A DNA stretch of 64,000 nt from Loripinus fragilis. Lineage: Eukaryota; Mollusca; Bivalvia; Lucinida; Lucinidae. The stretch spans positions 58,411,172 to 58,475,171 of the forward strand of contig OZ026517.1 of the NCBI GenBank assembly GCA_964019695.1, written 5' to 3'. Made by a program: the position numbers and the translations under genes. The notes under the pieces are model-generated. The model did no database searches and was not told where the DNA came from. It saw nothing but the letters and a program-made list of their open reading frames with translations. Numbering within the stretch: position 1 is the stretch's first letter; the number at the start of each line of letters is the position of its first letter. Shown here one piece after another: positions 9,446 through 20,278 of the stretch.

Positions 9446-11531
9446 GCTCGCAACATATTTTGTACCTTACCTACATAATTTACTTACATTATCATACTAC
9501 CAAGGTAGCATATTGTGTACTTTAACCTACACAATATGCTCAAATTCTCATAATACTATTCCAATTTTTATAATACTCCAAGGTAGCAAGCATATTGTGT
9601 ACCTTATCTACTCAATATGCTCCCATTATCATAAAAAACTAGGTAGCATATTGTGTACCTTATCTACACAATATGCTCCAAATATCATAATACTACTGAG
9701 GTGGCATATCGTGTACCTTACCTACACAATATGCTCCAAATATCATAATACTACTAAGGTAGCATATAATGTATCTAACCTACACAATATGCTCTAAATA
9801 TCATAAAACTACTAAGGTAGCATATTGTGTGACTAACTTACACAATATGCTCCCATTATCATAATACTACCAAGGTAGCATATGGTGTACCTTACCTACA
9901 CAATATGCTCCCATTATCATTATACTACCAAGGTAGCATATTGAGTACGTTGCCTACACAATATGCTCCCAATATCATAATACTACCAAAGTAACATTTT
10001 GTGTGCATTACCTACACAATATGCTCCCATTATCATAATACTACTAAGGTAGCATATTATGTACCTTACCTACACAATATGCTCCAAATATCATAATACT
10101 ACTCGGGTAGCATATTGTGTGACTTACCTACATAATTTGCTCTGATTATCATAATACTACAAAGGTAGCATATTGTGCACCTTAACTACACAATATGCTC
10201 CCAATATCATAATACTACCAAGGTAGCATATTGTGTGCATTAACTACACAATATGCCCATTTTATCATAATACTACTAGGTAGCATATTATGTATCTTAC
10301 CTACACAATATGCTTCAAATATCATAATACTACTAAGGTAGCATATTGTGTTACTTAAAACACAATATGCTATTATTATCACAATACTACATATATGTAG
10401 GTAGCATATTGAGTACCTTACTTACATAATATGCTCCAAATATCATAATACTACCAAGGTAGGATATTGTGTACCCTACCTTCACAATATGCTCCAAATA
10501 TCATAATACTACTAAGGTAGCATATTGTGTAGGTAAGGTACACAATATGCTACCTTGGTGGTATAATGATAATGGGAGCATATTGTGTAGGTAAGGTACA
10601 CAAAATGCTACCTAAGTAGTATTATGATAAAAGGGAGCATATTGTGTAGGTAAGGTACACAATATGCTACCTTGGTTGTATTATGATAATGGGAGCATAT
10701 TGTGTAGGTAAGGTACACAATATGTTACCTCAGTAGTATTATGCTATTTGGAGCATATTGTGTAGGTAAGGCACAAAATATGCTACCTCAGTACTATTAT
10801 TATAATTGGAGCATATTGTGTAGGTAAAGTACACAATATGCTACCTCGGTAGTACTATGATAATTGGAGCATATTGTGTAGGTAAGGTACACAATCACAA
10901 TATGCTACCTCAGTAGTATTATGATATTCGGAGCATATTGTGTATGTAAGGTACACAATATGCTACCTTGGTGGTATTATGATAATGGGAGCATATTGTG
11001 TAGGTAAGGTACAAAATATGCTACCTTGGTAGTATTATGGTAATTGGAGCATATTGTGTAGGTAAGGTACACAATATGCTACAACAGTAGTATTATGATA
11101 TTGGGAGCATATTGTGTAGGTAAGGTACACAATATGCTACCTCAGTTAAATTAGGATAATTGGAGCATATTGTGTAGGTAAGGTACACAATATGCTACCT
11201 TGGTGGTATTATGATAATGGGAGCATATTGTGTAGGTAAGGTACAAAATATGCTACCTTGGTAGTATTATGTTAATTGGAGCATATTGTGTAGGTAAGGT
11301 ACACAATATGCTACCACAGTAGTATTATGATATTGGGAGCATATTGTGTAGGTAAGGTACACAATATGCTACCTCAGTTATATTACGATAATTGGAGCAT
11401 ATTGTGTAGGTAAGGTACACAATATGCTACCTCAGTAGTATTATGATAATTGGAGCATATTGTGTATACTGGGTACACAATACGCTACCTCAGTAGTTTT
11501 ATTTTATTGGAAGCGTATTGTGTAGGTACGG
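9446..11531. repeat. Mirror-image array of 58-bp palindromic units
   Basis: About 35 units of roughly 58 bp. Each has a 13-bp stem AGCATATTGTGTA and its complement around a 7-base loop (CCTTACC), then a 25-base spacer like CCAAATATCATAATACTACT. From 9446 to about 10530 the units read in one direction; from about 10540 to 11531 every unit, spacer included, is the reverse complement (loop GGTAAGG, spacer now AGTAGTATTATGATA). The turning point at about 10520-10555 is itself one stem-loop flanked symmetrically by AAGGT and ACCTT. The array is thus a roughly 1-kb inverted repeat of a repeat of palindromes. A 120-residue frame at its left edge is a shadow. Confidence 0.9.
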
Positions 11532-12444
11532 TTCAGTTTTATTGTACTTAGGTAGAATCATTGTGATGGTATACTATTCAAAGTTAGATAACGCTATATG
11601 TTAAGAATTTGTAGAGCAAGAAACTACTGCGCCGAAGGATATGAAGTAAGTGAATACATTAAATCATCACCATAAAACTGTCAGTAGCAAGGAAATTGTC
11701 AAAGTACATTATTCAAGTTTACTCAGTATTAGTTCTGATCATAATCTTAAAACATACATACAATAAATGATTCGTCACCTTTATAATGAATCGTCTCATA
11801 TCTTTGCGAGCGCCCGCTTACTAGTAAGTGTAAGTGCAGAACATTGTATGTTTCTGAGGTCAATACCTGAATTAACCGCGTTCAGAAAGTCTCTATTCCC
11901 ATGTTAGCCCCATGCCTTCCAACATGTTTCAGTATAACCTGACTATGCCTTTTGAAAAAAATCAAATTGTTGCCATGGGAGCCAAATTAGATATCAGAAT
12001 CGAATGATTCAAACAATTCTGAATGTCCATGTTGCCCCTATCCCTAAAACCAAGTTTAGATTCAATCTGACGTAGGGATGGGAAAAGATGGTCTTTGAAG
12101 GATATCAAGATGGCTACAATGGTAGTCATATTATATATTCCAATGGAACAGGTATAGCATTTATGAACGTCCATGTTGTCCTCGACTCATACAGGTTCAT
12201 TACAGTCTACATTTAACCCCCGGCGTTTCCGCATTTTTCCTTACTACGTTTCCAAAGGTTGATTTCATGTCGGGAAAGAAGCCAAATTTGGAGACAACGT
12301 CTCCAAAATGTTGTTGATGGGGATTAAAGACCACTATAATACAATTATGATGCGGGCATGGCTTAAGACATAAGGTTCGTAAGATAGACAACGGATGTCG
12401 AGAGGACAGTTAGAAAGAAAGGCAAATACCACGAGACATGTTTT
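11532..12444. repeat. Degenerate approximately 140-bp repeat, otherwise featureless
   Basis: The phrase CCATGTT with similar surroundings recurs near 11898, 12027 and 12170, suggesting three decayed units of about 140 bp. Two minus-strand frames of 70 and 63 residues are repetitive and unrecognised. Confidence 0.4.
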
Positions 12445-12449
12445 CAAGA

Positions 12450-12626
12450 AGAGCATATTGTGTACCCTCGGACGACCACTGAAATAACATATGTACCGAC
12501 CCTACACAATATGCTCCTCTGGTAGCATATTGTGTATGCAGGGTACACAAAATGCTCCAGCGGAGCATATTGTGTATGCAGGGTACACAATATGCTACTA
12601 AAAGGAGCATATTGTGTAGGGGAGCA
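12450..12626. repeat. Cluster of GCATATTGTGTA palindromes (right outlier)
   Basis: At least three hairpins made from GAGCATATTGTGTA and its complement, two with the 7-base loop TGCAGGG and one with a longer internal segment between CCCTCGG and CCGACCC. Arms match the main array and the 7.70-7.85 kb cluster, but the spacers between units differ. Three overlapping short frames are shadows. Confidence 0.8.
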
Positions 12627-12640
12627 TTTTGTGGACCCAC

Positions 12641-13489
12641 AGTGCAGTTTAATGGACAAAAGATTAGCGGTCTTTTAGAAAATGTGTCTTCCAATCCACG
12701 TTTTTTTTTGGTTAAAAATGCAAAAAAAATATGCATTTTTGAAGAAAAATGTTTTTATTGATGTTTTATATCAAATTTATGTGCAGTTGGTAATAAACTG
12801 GTCTAGTCGACTTCAAAAACACCAAACACTTAAAATTTTGACTAAAATATATTTTTTACGCATAATTTTAAAAAATATCACATTTTCGAGATTTTTGAAA
12901 TTCATAAAAAAATTATATGTAGCTTGTGTAAAAATTATTGTATGATTTTTTTTTATCTGAACAAGATATACCGAACAGAATAGAGCTTGATTCGTTCATT
13001 TTGTGATGACAAACATTTCACTGCTGCTGTGCACTTCCGGGATGAATGTAATACTTTAAAAGTCTATTTGACGGTACTTTGCATTATTTTTTTTCTATTT
13101 CTAAACTAGAACAATGACATCTAGTAGTAATTAATAATCGCTGAAAATTTCAATACTGTATCACAGATAATAAGGCGTACAGAACAGTGCGAACTTCCTA
13201 TGTAAATTGCATGCAAAAAGCTGAATTTCTATGAGTTAGCTGCTGGTAGTGTTTGTCATCATCCTTTTACGGAACAGATAAGAGGAGTATGAATGAAGCG
13301 AATCATTTGAAGCGTGTTCGTCTTTAATCACGGCAGCCAGAAACATCTTCACACAAACAATTATACAAATGGATGGCGTCTCTGTGGAATGTCTCATATT
13401 GTAGAAAAAAACATGACTTTTTGAAATGAGGGTACCTTTACTCTAGCATCGTCTGTGCAAGACGTACCAGCAGTTTTAAAATGAAATGT
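12641..13489. other. AT-rich, no recognised feature
   Basis: Strongly AT-rich with T and A runs. The 87-residue lysine/phenylalanine-rich frame reflects base composition. Confidence 0.45.
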
Positions 13490-13710
13490 CATGCAGATTT
13501 TGTTTGTTTGATTTGATTCTTTGCGTCCTATCAACAATTTTTCAGTTAAACAGGGACGGCTCTTCCTGGGTTGAACCAGTACTAAGCTAAGATAAATGTG
13601 TCTTGCTCAAGGACCAAACGCAGTGACGCCGGTGAGACTACAACCCGCGGCCCCTCGGTCTCGAGTCAAGCACACTACCACTGAGCCACTGCGCTTCCTA
13701 CATGCAGAGT
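13490..13710 (-). mobile_element. tRNA-derived SINE, minus strand, with TSD
   Basis: The body (13501-13699) reads in reverse: tail TTTGATTCTTTGCGTCC, middle GTGTCTTGCTCAAGGACC, head CACTGAGCCACTGCGCTTCC. Flanks CATGCAGATTT (13490-13500) and CATGCAGAGTT (13700-13710) form an 11-bp TSD with one mismatch. The B-box is decayed. Confidence 0.85.
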
Positions 13711-13884
13711 TTCGGAAAAGGCCTTGGTTGATTTATAGAAGTATGGATTTTGTATAACCGAATCTTGCTTTCAAAACTAACGCAAAAAATGTAAGGTGAC
13801 CAATTCGAAATTTTGCTCAGTGTAAAGCAATCTGATCACACGAGTTAGTGTCCATGCTGATGTGAGTCTTCACTGAGCGAACAT

Positions 13885-14110
13885 ATCATTGTGTTGCTTT
13901 TGATATGAGAAAGGTTTACACACTTGCACCAAAAGACATCCGGGCACATGAGATTTTAGTATGTATCGCATTGTACAGCACTGAAGGCACAGGGGAGCCT
14001 ACGCAAACTCCCCAGGGTATTCACTGCTTCCATACAAAAGATATAGATGTACATGAACTCTTCAACCAAATTTTAGAAATTTACACTCGGTGGCCATGGG
14101 TAAGTTCCCG
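13885..14110 (+). repeat. Dispersed repeat, family I copy 1
   Basis: Contains GCACATGAGATTTTAGTA and GCATTGTACAGCACTGAAGG, matching the copies at 52466-52655 and 59677-59870. An 80-residue frame (13905-14147) crosses it, with a good-looking donor (ATGG then GTAAGT) at 14096-14105; because its first part is repeat-derived I do not call an exon. Confidence 0.5.
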
Positions 14111-15947
14111 AATCAGCTTACAAGAAATTGACAAAAATATGGTCTGAACCAATGGTCTTTTCTAGCCAATTGAGACAATTTCCCCAAATGATAATTGCCC
14201 TGGATAAATATAAAAGGTATATATTTACGGCATCGCCAAATTATATTATGTAATCATCTGTTACTATGGAGTTATTGTGTATCACAAACATTGGCTCCAC
14301 ATCTTCAAAAAGATAGCAGGTGTTGAAAAATTGCTGTAAAAAAGTCAGATTGTAATATTTTTGATTGAAAATTAGCAGAACTTTTTTAAATGTACTGGAA
14401 AATATTCTGTTTAAGTTAAAATAAGTATAGACACTGAAAAACAATAATGCAGAGCAGAGAACATGACGGCAAATAATGCCATGAAAATCATCCGACTGCA
14501 GGTTACAACAAACTAAATATATAAAACAAATGCAGGAATATGGGGTATGTATGTTTTGTTAGGTATCATAATAGTGTTCTGTTTGATGTTCTATTTTAAT
14601 AAATGTTGATGTATATAAGCTATGGTTGGATCATAAGAAAATCTGCTAATTTTCACAGTCAACCCTGATATTGGTGCCACATATGCATGCAAGCAGCATA
14701 ACCAGTGATACAACATTTGTGTAATAATTATTTTCAGTTGAAAGTACCATTTAGGGCTACATTTTTACAGAACATTTATTTTGTGTAAGAAGAACTATCC
14801 TTTGATTTTGTATGAAAGTTTGGATACACCCTAGTAAAGCAAAATTTGACCCAGGGGTTAAGTATTGCTGGATGCTATCTTTTCGATTTGAAAGAATGAA
14901 AGATTTAAAGACTAATTGCTTCAAATACACATGCATATACCCTAGAAGACTGATACTTGTTGCTAAGTTTTAAAGAGGATTCATCCAATAATTTAGATTT
15001 TTGGGTTGGGGGTACATATACCCCAAACACCCCTAATATGACGGCGAATAAATTTGGAAGATGTGAACACATCTTGTTCACAGCTCAAGATTATAACATA
15101 TTAGCACCATAATCATCAAAACATATAGAAAATAAGCAATATCTATAGTCATGTAAAAACGGAGAAGTTTAGGACCCAAATCAAAATTTCAAACTGTTTC
15201 AGAAATCAGGGGTGGTCGAAATGAATAACACCCACGACCTCTAGATAATATATCTATAATAACTGAGCGTCATCAAGTTGAAAAATAGCAAATAGTGGTA
15301 TGTTCAAAATTTCAGATAATTTGCATTCCTCGTTTTTAAATTAAATACACTTTTAAAAGTACTTAATTTTTTGCAAATGAAACAACGTTTGCCGTTTTGG
15401 GAACTCGCCCATGGCCACTGAGTGTACCCCCACAGGATACATGCAAGTCGGTATGGACTTATTTAAAGGAAGTTTATTTGTCCATATGTGATTCATATCA
15501 AAACATCATTTTCTTCATAATGCAGCCACATCGCGAGACAATCTGTTTTGCCCCCCCACTCCTTTTACATCTACGCAGTCAGTTCAATGTATTAAAATTG
15601 TGTTATCTGGTCACATACTTCTAATTCATAATAGGCTTTCTCGCTCTCGACGTTACTCAAACCATCGCGCTAAATGCACAGCTCAGTGTGTTCATAATTG
15701 ACCTAAACACCATTTCAATTTAGGGCGGTCTACTGGGTCTTTTGGAATGATAGTTTCTGTCATGAAATGCTATTACACAGCCCCATTGGCGTCCAAACAT
15801 CGTGTTATTCTATTCATCAACTATCCCGCAGAGAGAGTGGAACAAATAAATTGGTCCATGTCGTGCAAGAAACATGACAAAAGTGTATGAAATTCCAACT
15901 CTTGTATGTTTCCAGCAAAAGAAACATCCACAGCAGCAACAAGATAT
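14111..15947. other. No recognised feature
   Basis: About 1.8 kb of AT-rich sequence. Short frames show no recognisable domain and no repeat with clear ends is visible. Confidence 0.4.
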
Positions 15948-16155
15948 GGTAAAGTCGGGTAAATTCGGACATCAGGTAAATTCGGACATTCATTTGCAAA
16001 CAGTGTAAATCCAGATGAGACGGCTCCTTATGAGCCGTCTCATCAGGATTTTCACTGTTTGCTTAGTTATTTTTTTATTCAAATATTTGAAGTATGAAAC
16101 AAACAAGGTCGCTGTCCGAATTTAGCTGTCTGTCCGAGTATACCCGTCTTTATCC
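15948..16155. mobile_element. Small TIR element, family S, with nested palindrome
   Basis: The left end GGTAAAGTCGGGTAAATTCG is inverted at the right as TACCCGTCTTTATCC with a GTCCGAATTTAG block. Near each end the GTAAATTCGGACA/TGTCCGAGTATAC motif is repeated. A family Z hairpin (15995-16062) sits inside. Confidence 0.65.
15995..16062. repeat. Palindromic element, family Z copy 3
   Basis: Outer stem GCAAACAGTGTAAATCC against its near-complement ending CACTGTTTGC; inner stem GATGAGACGGCTC/GAGCCGTCTCATC. Confidence 0.85.
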
Positions 16156-16164
16156 AATGCTATG

Positions 16165-17490
16165 ATCATAATCTACATATTATAAAGTCTCCCAAACCAG
16201 TCCCCAAAGCCATGGCACCCCCACCCCGGGACATCCTGGTAATGTTATTGAATGAGTCTTGCCAAAAGGAGCATGATTATATATGGTTTAGGGGCGGGGA
16301 TTTGAACGCTTTCCGAGATAATAAGCCTTTCATATAGTGAAGAGGGTGGGGCACGCCCCGTACACCCCGGGGCATCCTGGTGTTATTGAATTTGCCTAAT
16401 GATAAGGAATGTCATTATATTAGAAGAGCCAAAAATAAGGGAACCATTGTATTTCTCCTGGAACTTGGTGTTGCACTTCAGGAGGAATGGCAATAGATTC
16501 CGAGAGCAGAGTTACGCCATATCATCTTCAGTATGCCCGACATGTGTCGTGCAAGGGTTGCTGCGCGTTGAGGTCACACCCGATATTGAGGTGGGCATGT
16601 TTGGGCACGCCCTAAGGAACTTCGCGGTCAGTGTTATTGAATGCTTGCTTATAATAAGAAACATCAATATATATGTTTCAGGGGTAAGGATTTGAATGGT
16701 TTCCGAAATACAAGAACTTTAAGAATATGTTGGGCCTGGACATGCCCCAAGGTCAGCCCTTGAGTTGGGGATTTCAAATTCAAACTTTGTTTCAAAACTT
16801 TATATCCATAAATATCAACCAAGAAAAAATCAGAACAATCCTTACAGCGGTTATCCGAATCCGAACAAAATTTTGGCTGTTTTGGGCACGCCCATGGGCT
16901 AGCCTTAGAGCCCATCATTTTGAAAATTAAAACCCTGTCATCCATACCGTCCAGTCGTTACCGAGATATGAGGGTCTGGATGGGGTATAATGATTAGTGA
17001 ATAATGGCCATTTTTATAATGAATAGTGAATAATGAGCCAAAAAAATAATGAATAGTGAATGAGATCCTAAAAAGTAATGAATAATCCTATTTTTTTTAG
17101 TGAATTGAAGAAAAAATTAATGAATAGTGAATAATAAGATTTCTTTGCCACCTTTCTTACCTACTTATTTTAATGAATAACCCAAAATTTTAATGAGATG
17201 AATAATGGGCTAAATTTATAATGAATAGTGAATACCAGACCCCCCATCCAGACCCTCAGATATTGGCCGGACAAATTTAGGCTGTTGGGCACGCCCACGG
17301 GCCAGCCTTAGTGTCTAAAATTTTGAATTTTATTAACCTGTTGCTCAAGTTTACATCCATATCTACCATGTCCCCTTTCAGAACAGTCCGTCCAGTGGTT
17401 ACCAAGATCTTGACGAGACAAATTTGGGCGGAAAAATAAGAAGGGGAATCGAGCAAAAACAATAAGTCTCTCAACTTCGTTAGGGAGATT
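16165..17490 (+). mobile_element. Composite repeat X, split by a 288-bp MITE
   Basis: Internally redundant: GGCACGCCC... phrases recur near 16351, 16603, 16888 and 17288, and GTTATTGAAT phrases near 16243, 16383 and 16633. The right end, CTCTCAACTTCGTTAGGGAGA, resembles the CTTCGTCGGGGGATA end of family A, suggesting a related lineage. Left boundary near AAGTCTCCCAAACC is tentative. Short frames are shadows. Confidence 0.5.
16964..17263. mobile_element. 288-bp MITE with TIR and 6-bp TSD
   Basis: Perfect 16-bp TIRs GAGGGTCTGGATGGGG (16970-16985) and CCCCATCCAGACCCTC (17242-17257), flanked by AGATAT at 16964-16969 and 17258-17263. The interior is made of irregular repeats of TAATGAATAGTGAATAATG. 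No coding capacity. Confidence 0.88.
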
Positions 17491-17517
17491 TATTTATACC
17501 AATCAGGTGGAAGAGTC

Positions 17518-18940
17518 CGTGCTCGATAAGAGTAGAGTTACGTGTTCAATAAGAGTGAAGTTACGTAGTTGGTCACGTTATGGTACTTTATTCACAATAG
17601 GGTTTTAAGACGAAGTCTTAAAATTTCATTGGTGACCTAAAACTGCCTTGATCTCTTTATGGAAGAAAGTACATGTCATGAAATGGTAATTGATCTATTA
17701 AAAATATTTAGTTGTATGAAATGTTTATTTTTTGCACTTTTTCATAACTTCTAAATAGGATTTTCACGTTGACGCTGAAAGGATGATAGCTAAAAGTTGA
17801 GAAATTTCAAAAATGTTCTGCGTCAATTCTTACGCTTATTGCGCGAAAGATCGTCCGTACGGATATTTATAGATCCCATCCCACTATTAAGGTAGCACAG
17901 TACTATTATTTTTACGTGTGGCGCTTGGCATTTTGGGGGCGCAGGGACATGGTATTTGCGTATATTAAGCAGCTCTGCCAGATGATGAAGTTCTATTAAA
18001 TGTTAAGACTACCTCCCGTGACTGCAAAGATTCCCTATATTAAAATCACACAAGTGTAATCTTTCACAAAAGCATGATCTACGCTAAGCATATCTAAAAT
18101 TGTTAAAAAAATTGAAACAAGTCATCTTTTAAGCAAAGAGGAAAGAAGGTTTGTGGCAGACCAGGGGCTGACAAACAGATAGACAGACGAAAACACTGAT
18201 CGACCCGAGGTGATGGGGGCACGCACTCTGATGAGTTTATAAAAAGAAATAGAGTAACCCCACCCCTGCCACGCACGCTCTTAGACGCACACGCACACAG
18301 AGAGACAGACAGCCAAGATGACCTTGCCGTTTTAGTTCACAGCCCTCGGTAGTCCAAATCACTGCTACATGTACCTATTACTTTGTATTGACCAGTTCGA
18401 CGCTTTTTGACATTGGAATGTCTCAGAACCAGGCTTGTTGTTCATTAACGGCGGATTTGTACGATACAAATCTATTCAATTTCGGTAATTAGCAATATTT
18501 TGAATATAACTGTTGGCTCTTTTGAATTCATTGGGGTTACTTAATAGTTAGATCACATTTCACAAGTCACACCGTTCTAAAATGGTGGCACTCATAAGAT
18601 AATCTACATGGACCATAAGCCAAAAATTTTTACTGAACTTAACTGACTGAAAACAGAACAAAGTATCTTCAGCAATCCTTAAAAGTCAACAAATTAATGT
18701 TTTTTTTATTTTCTTTTTGTATGTAAATTCCGCCAGACATTCCGCGGCACACCACCTTTCGGTGCATGAGTGTTAGTATTAATAAAAGTAACTAAACTAA
18801 TCTGCTGAACTGTAAAGCATTAAATTCATAAATTTATACAAAATATGTACAAATATAAGCTTTTTTATTTTAGGTTTTTTTTGTATTTTTCATACTTCTA
18901 ACTGTAAATCTGTTTCGTCACCCTACTCTTATCGAGCACG
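17518..18940. mobile_element. 1.42-kb TIR element L
   Basis: Perfect 18-bp inverted ends CGTGCTCGATAAGAGTAG (17518-17535) and its complement (18923-18940). The left motif is repeated just inside as GTGTTCAATAAGAGTGAAG, a subterminal repeat typical of transposase binding regions. No transposase frame. A clear TSD was not found. Confidence 0.7.
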
Positions 18941-19449
18941 TACTATATTTAAGTATTGATTTTCAAAGATACAGATAAACCAAAAGCTTTGAAGTGTGAC
19001 TCAATTTACAATATTAATATGTTGTTCTAGAAAAAAGGCGTTTCAGGCATTTATTTACATTTAAATAAAAGCTTTGACATACACGTATGTTCCAGCCGGA
19101 CTGGCTCATTTTACACATTCTGCATCAATTGTTTAAAATAGAAAGACCCAAAGGTCATTGGTCAGAGGTCGTGGTACATCTATAGATGAGAATCGATGTA
19201 AACGAAAACTGTTTTGGGTAATACAGGTAATAGAGAATACAGGTATCTAAAGTACAGGTACAGTAATAGAAATTGGTACAACGTAATATACATTAAGAAT
19301 TTTGTCTCAAATAATGTTTGAAGCGCGCAGTTTGCCGTCATTTTTTGTATTCTAGTGCTGGTAATGGTCAGTCATTGTATGTACTATGATAAAATCGAGC
19401 TTTATTATGAAACCGTATTTCCACGAGAATTTTAAAACTTAATGAATCA
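18941..19449. other. No recognised feature
   Basis: AT-rich sequence between element L and the transposase fragment; it may include the transposon's own 5' end, but I could not find a TIR. Confidence 0.4.
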
Positions 19450-20278
19450 ATGTTTGTATGCATGAAAGTTTTTCATGCCATCATTGCGAAAGCTATGCAG
19501 GAGAAGATCGGCTACGATGGCGGAGAAGCTTGCCTGCGATCAATACTGAAGCAGATTGGGTTTAAATGGAAGAAATGTGAGACTAACCGTGCCATCCTGG
19601 TGGAGAGACAAGATGTGGTTCGTACCTCAGACAGATGAAGAAATACAGAGAAGAGGGGATGCCCATCATTTACACAGATGAGACCTTCATTCACACGTCG
19701 CATGCATCGCAAGAAGCATGGCAATCAGATGAGACACCCGTGAATGTTCAGATATCCAAGGGTGAGCGATGTATCATCATCAACGCTGGGTCTGAGGACG
19801 GATTTGTCAAGGGCGCCATTTCGGTGTACGATGGGAAGTCATCAAGTGGGGATTACCATAGTGAAATAAACTCAGATAAATTTATGCGCTAGCTTCGAGA
19901 ACGGCGGATACCTAACTTACTACCAAGATCAGTCGTCGTCATTGACACCGCGACCTTTCACAGTGTTCAATAGAACAAATGTCCAAACCAAGTTTCTAGA
20001 AAGGCGGATATACAGACATGGCAGACCAGGAATGGTGAAGCGTGGTCCAACGATATGCTGAAAGTGGAGCTGTTAGAGTTACATTGTATGCAAGACAAAC
20101 CGACCATCGCCAACATATGCTGTTTACCAGACACTTAAACAATATAAACACGTTGCCATCCGACTGTCGCATTAACATGTAGAACTCAACTCCATAGAGC
20201 TAATCTGGGCTATGCTTAATGGAAAAGTAGCCAAAACCTACATCACGTTCAAGAAGAAAGACGTCCAAAAGCTCACGG
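19450..20278 (+). pseudogene. DDE_3 transposase, IS630/Tc1/mariner-type, decayed
   Basis: A DNA cut-and-paste transposase in pieces. The first piece (19450-19638) has the helix-turn-helix-like stretch GGEACLRSILKQIGFKWKKC. A frameshift near 19635 leads to the second piece (19635-19892) with the first catalytic aspartate in IYTDETFIHTSH. Beyond a stop at 19890 the reading continues as VVIDTATFHS (second aspartate, codon 19944-19946) and then, after more shifts and stops, ELNSIELIWAMLNGKVAK (glutamate, codon 20197-20199). The second D to E distance is about 253 nt, roughly 83 residues, far above the 34-39 of ordinary Tc1/mariner elements and close to the DD82E spacing reported for the Sailor family. 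Indels make the exact number uncertain. Coding sequence stops abruptly at a gypsy fragment near 20278. Confidence 0.75.

Noticed and set aside
9446..11531. CRISPR array
   Set aside because: Units are palindromic and spacers are near-identical rather than unique, the array reverses direction, and the DNA is eukaryotic.
13905..14147. Possible exon with donor site GTAAGT
   Set aside because: The coding-looking part matches dispersed repeat I at 52466 and 59677; no acceptor or neighbouring exon is seen.
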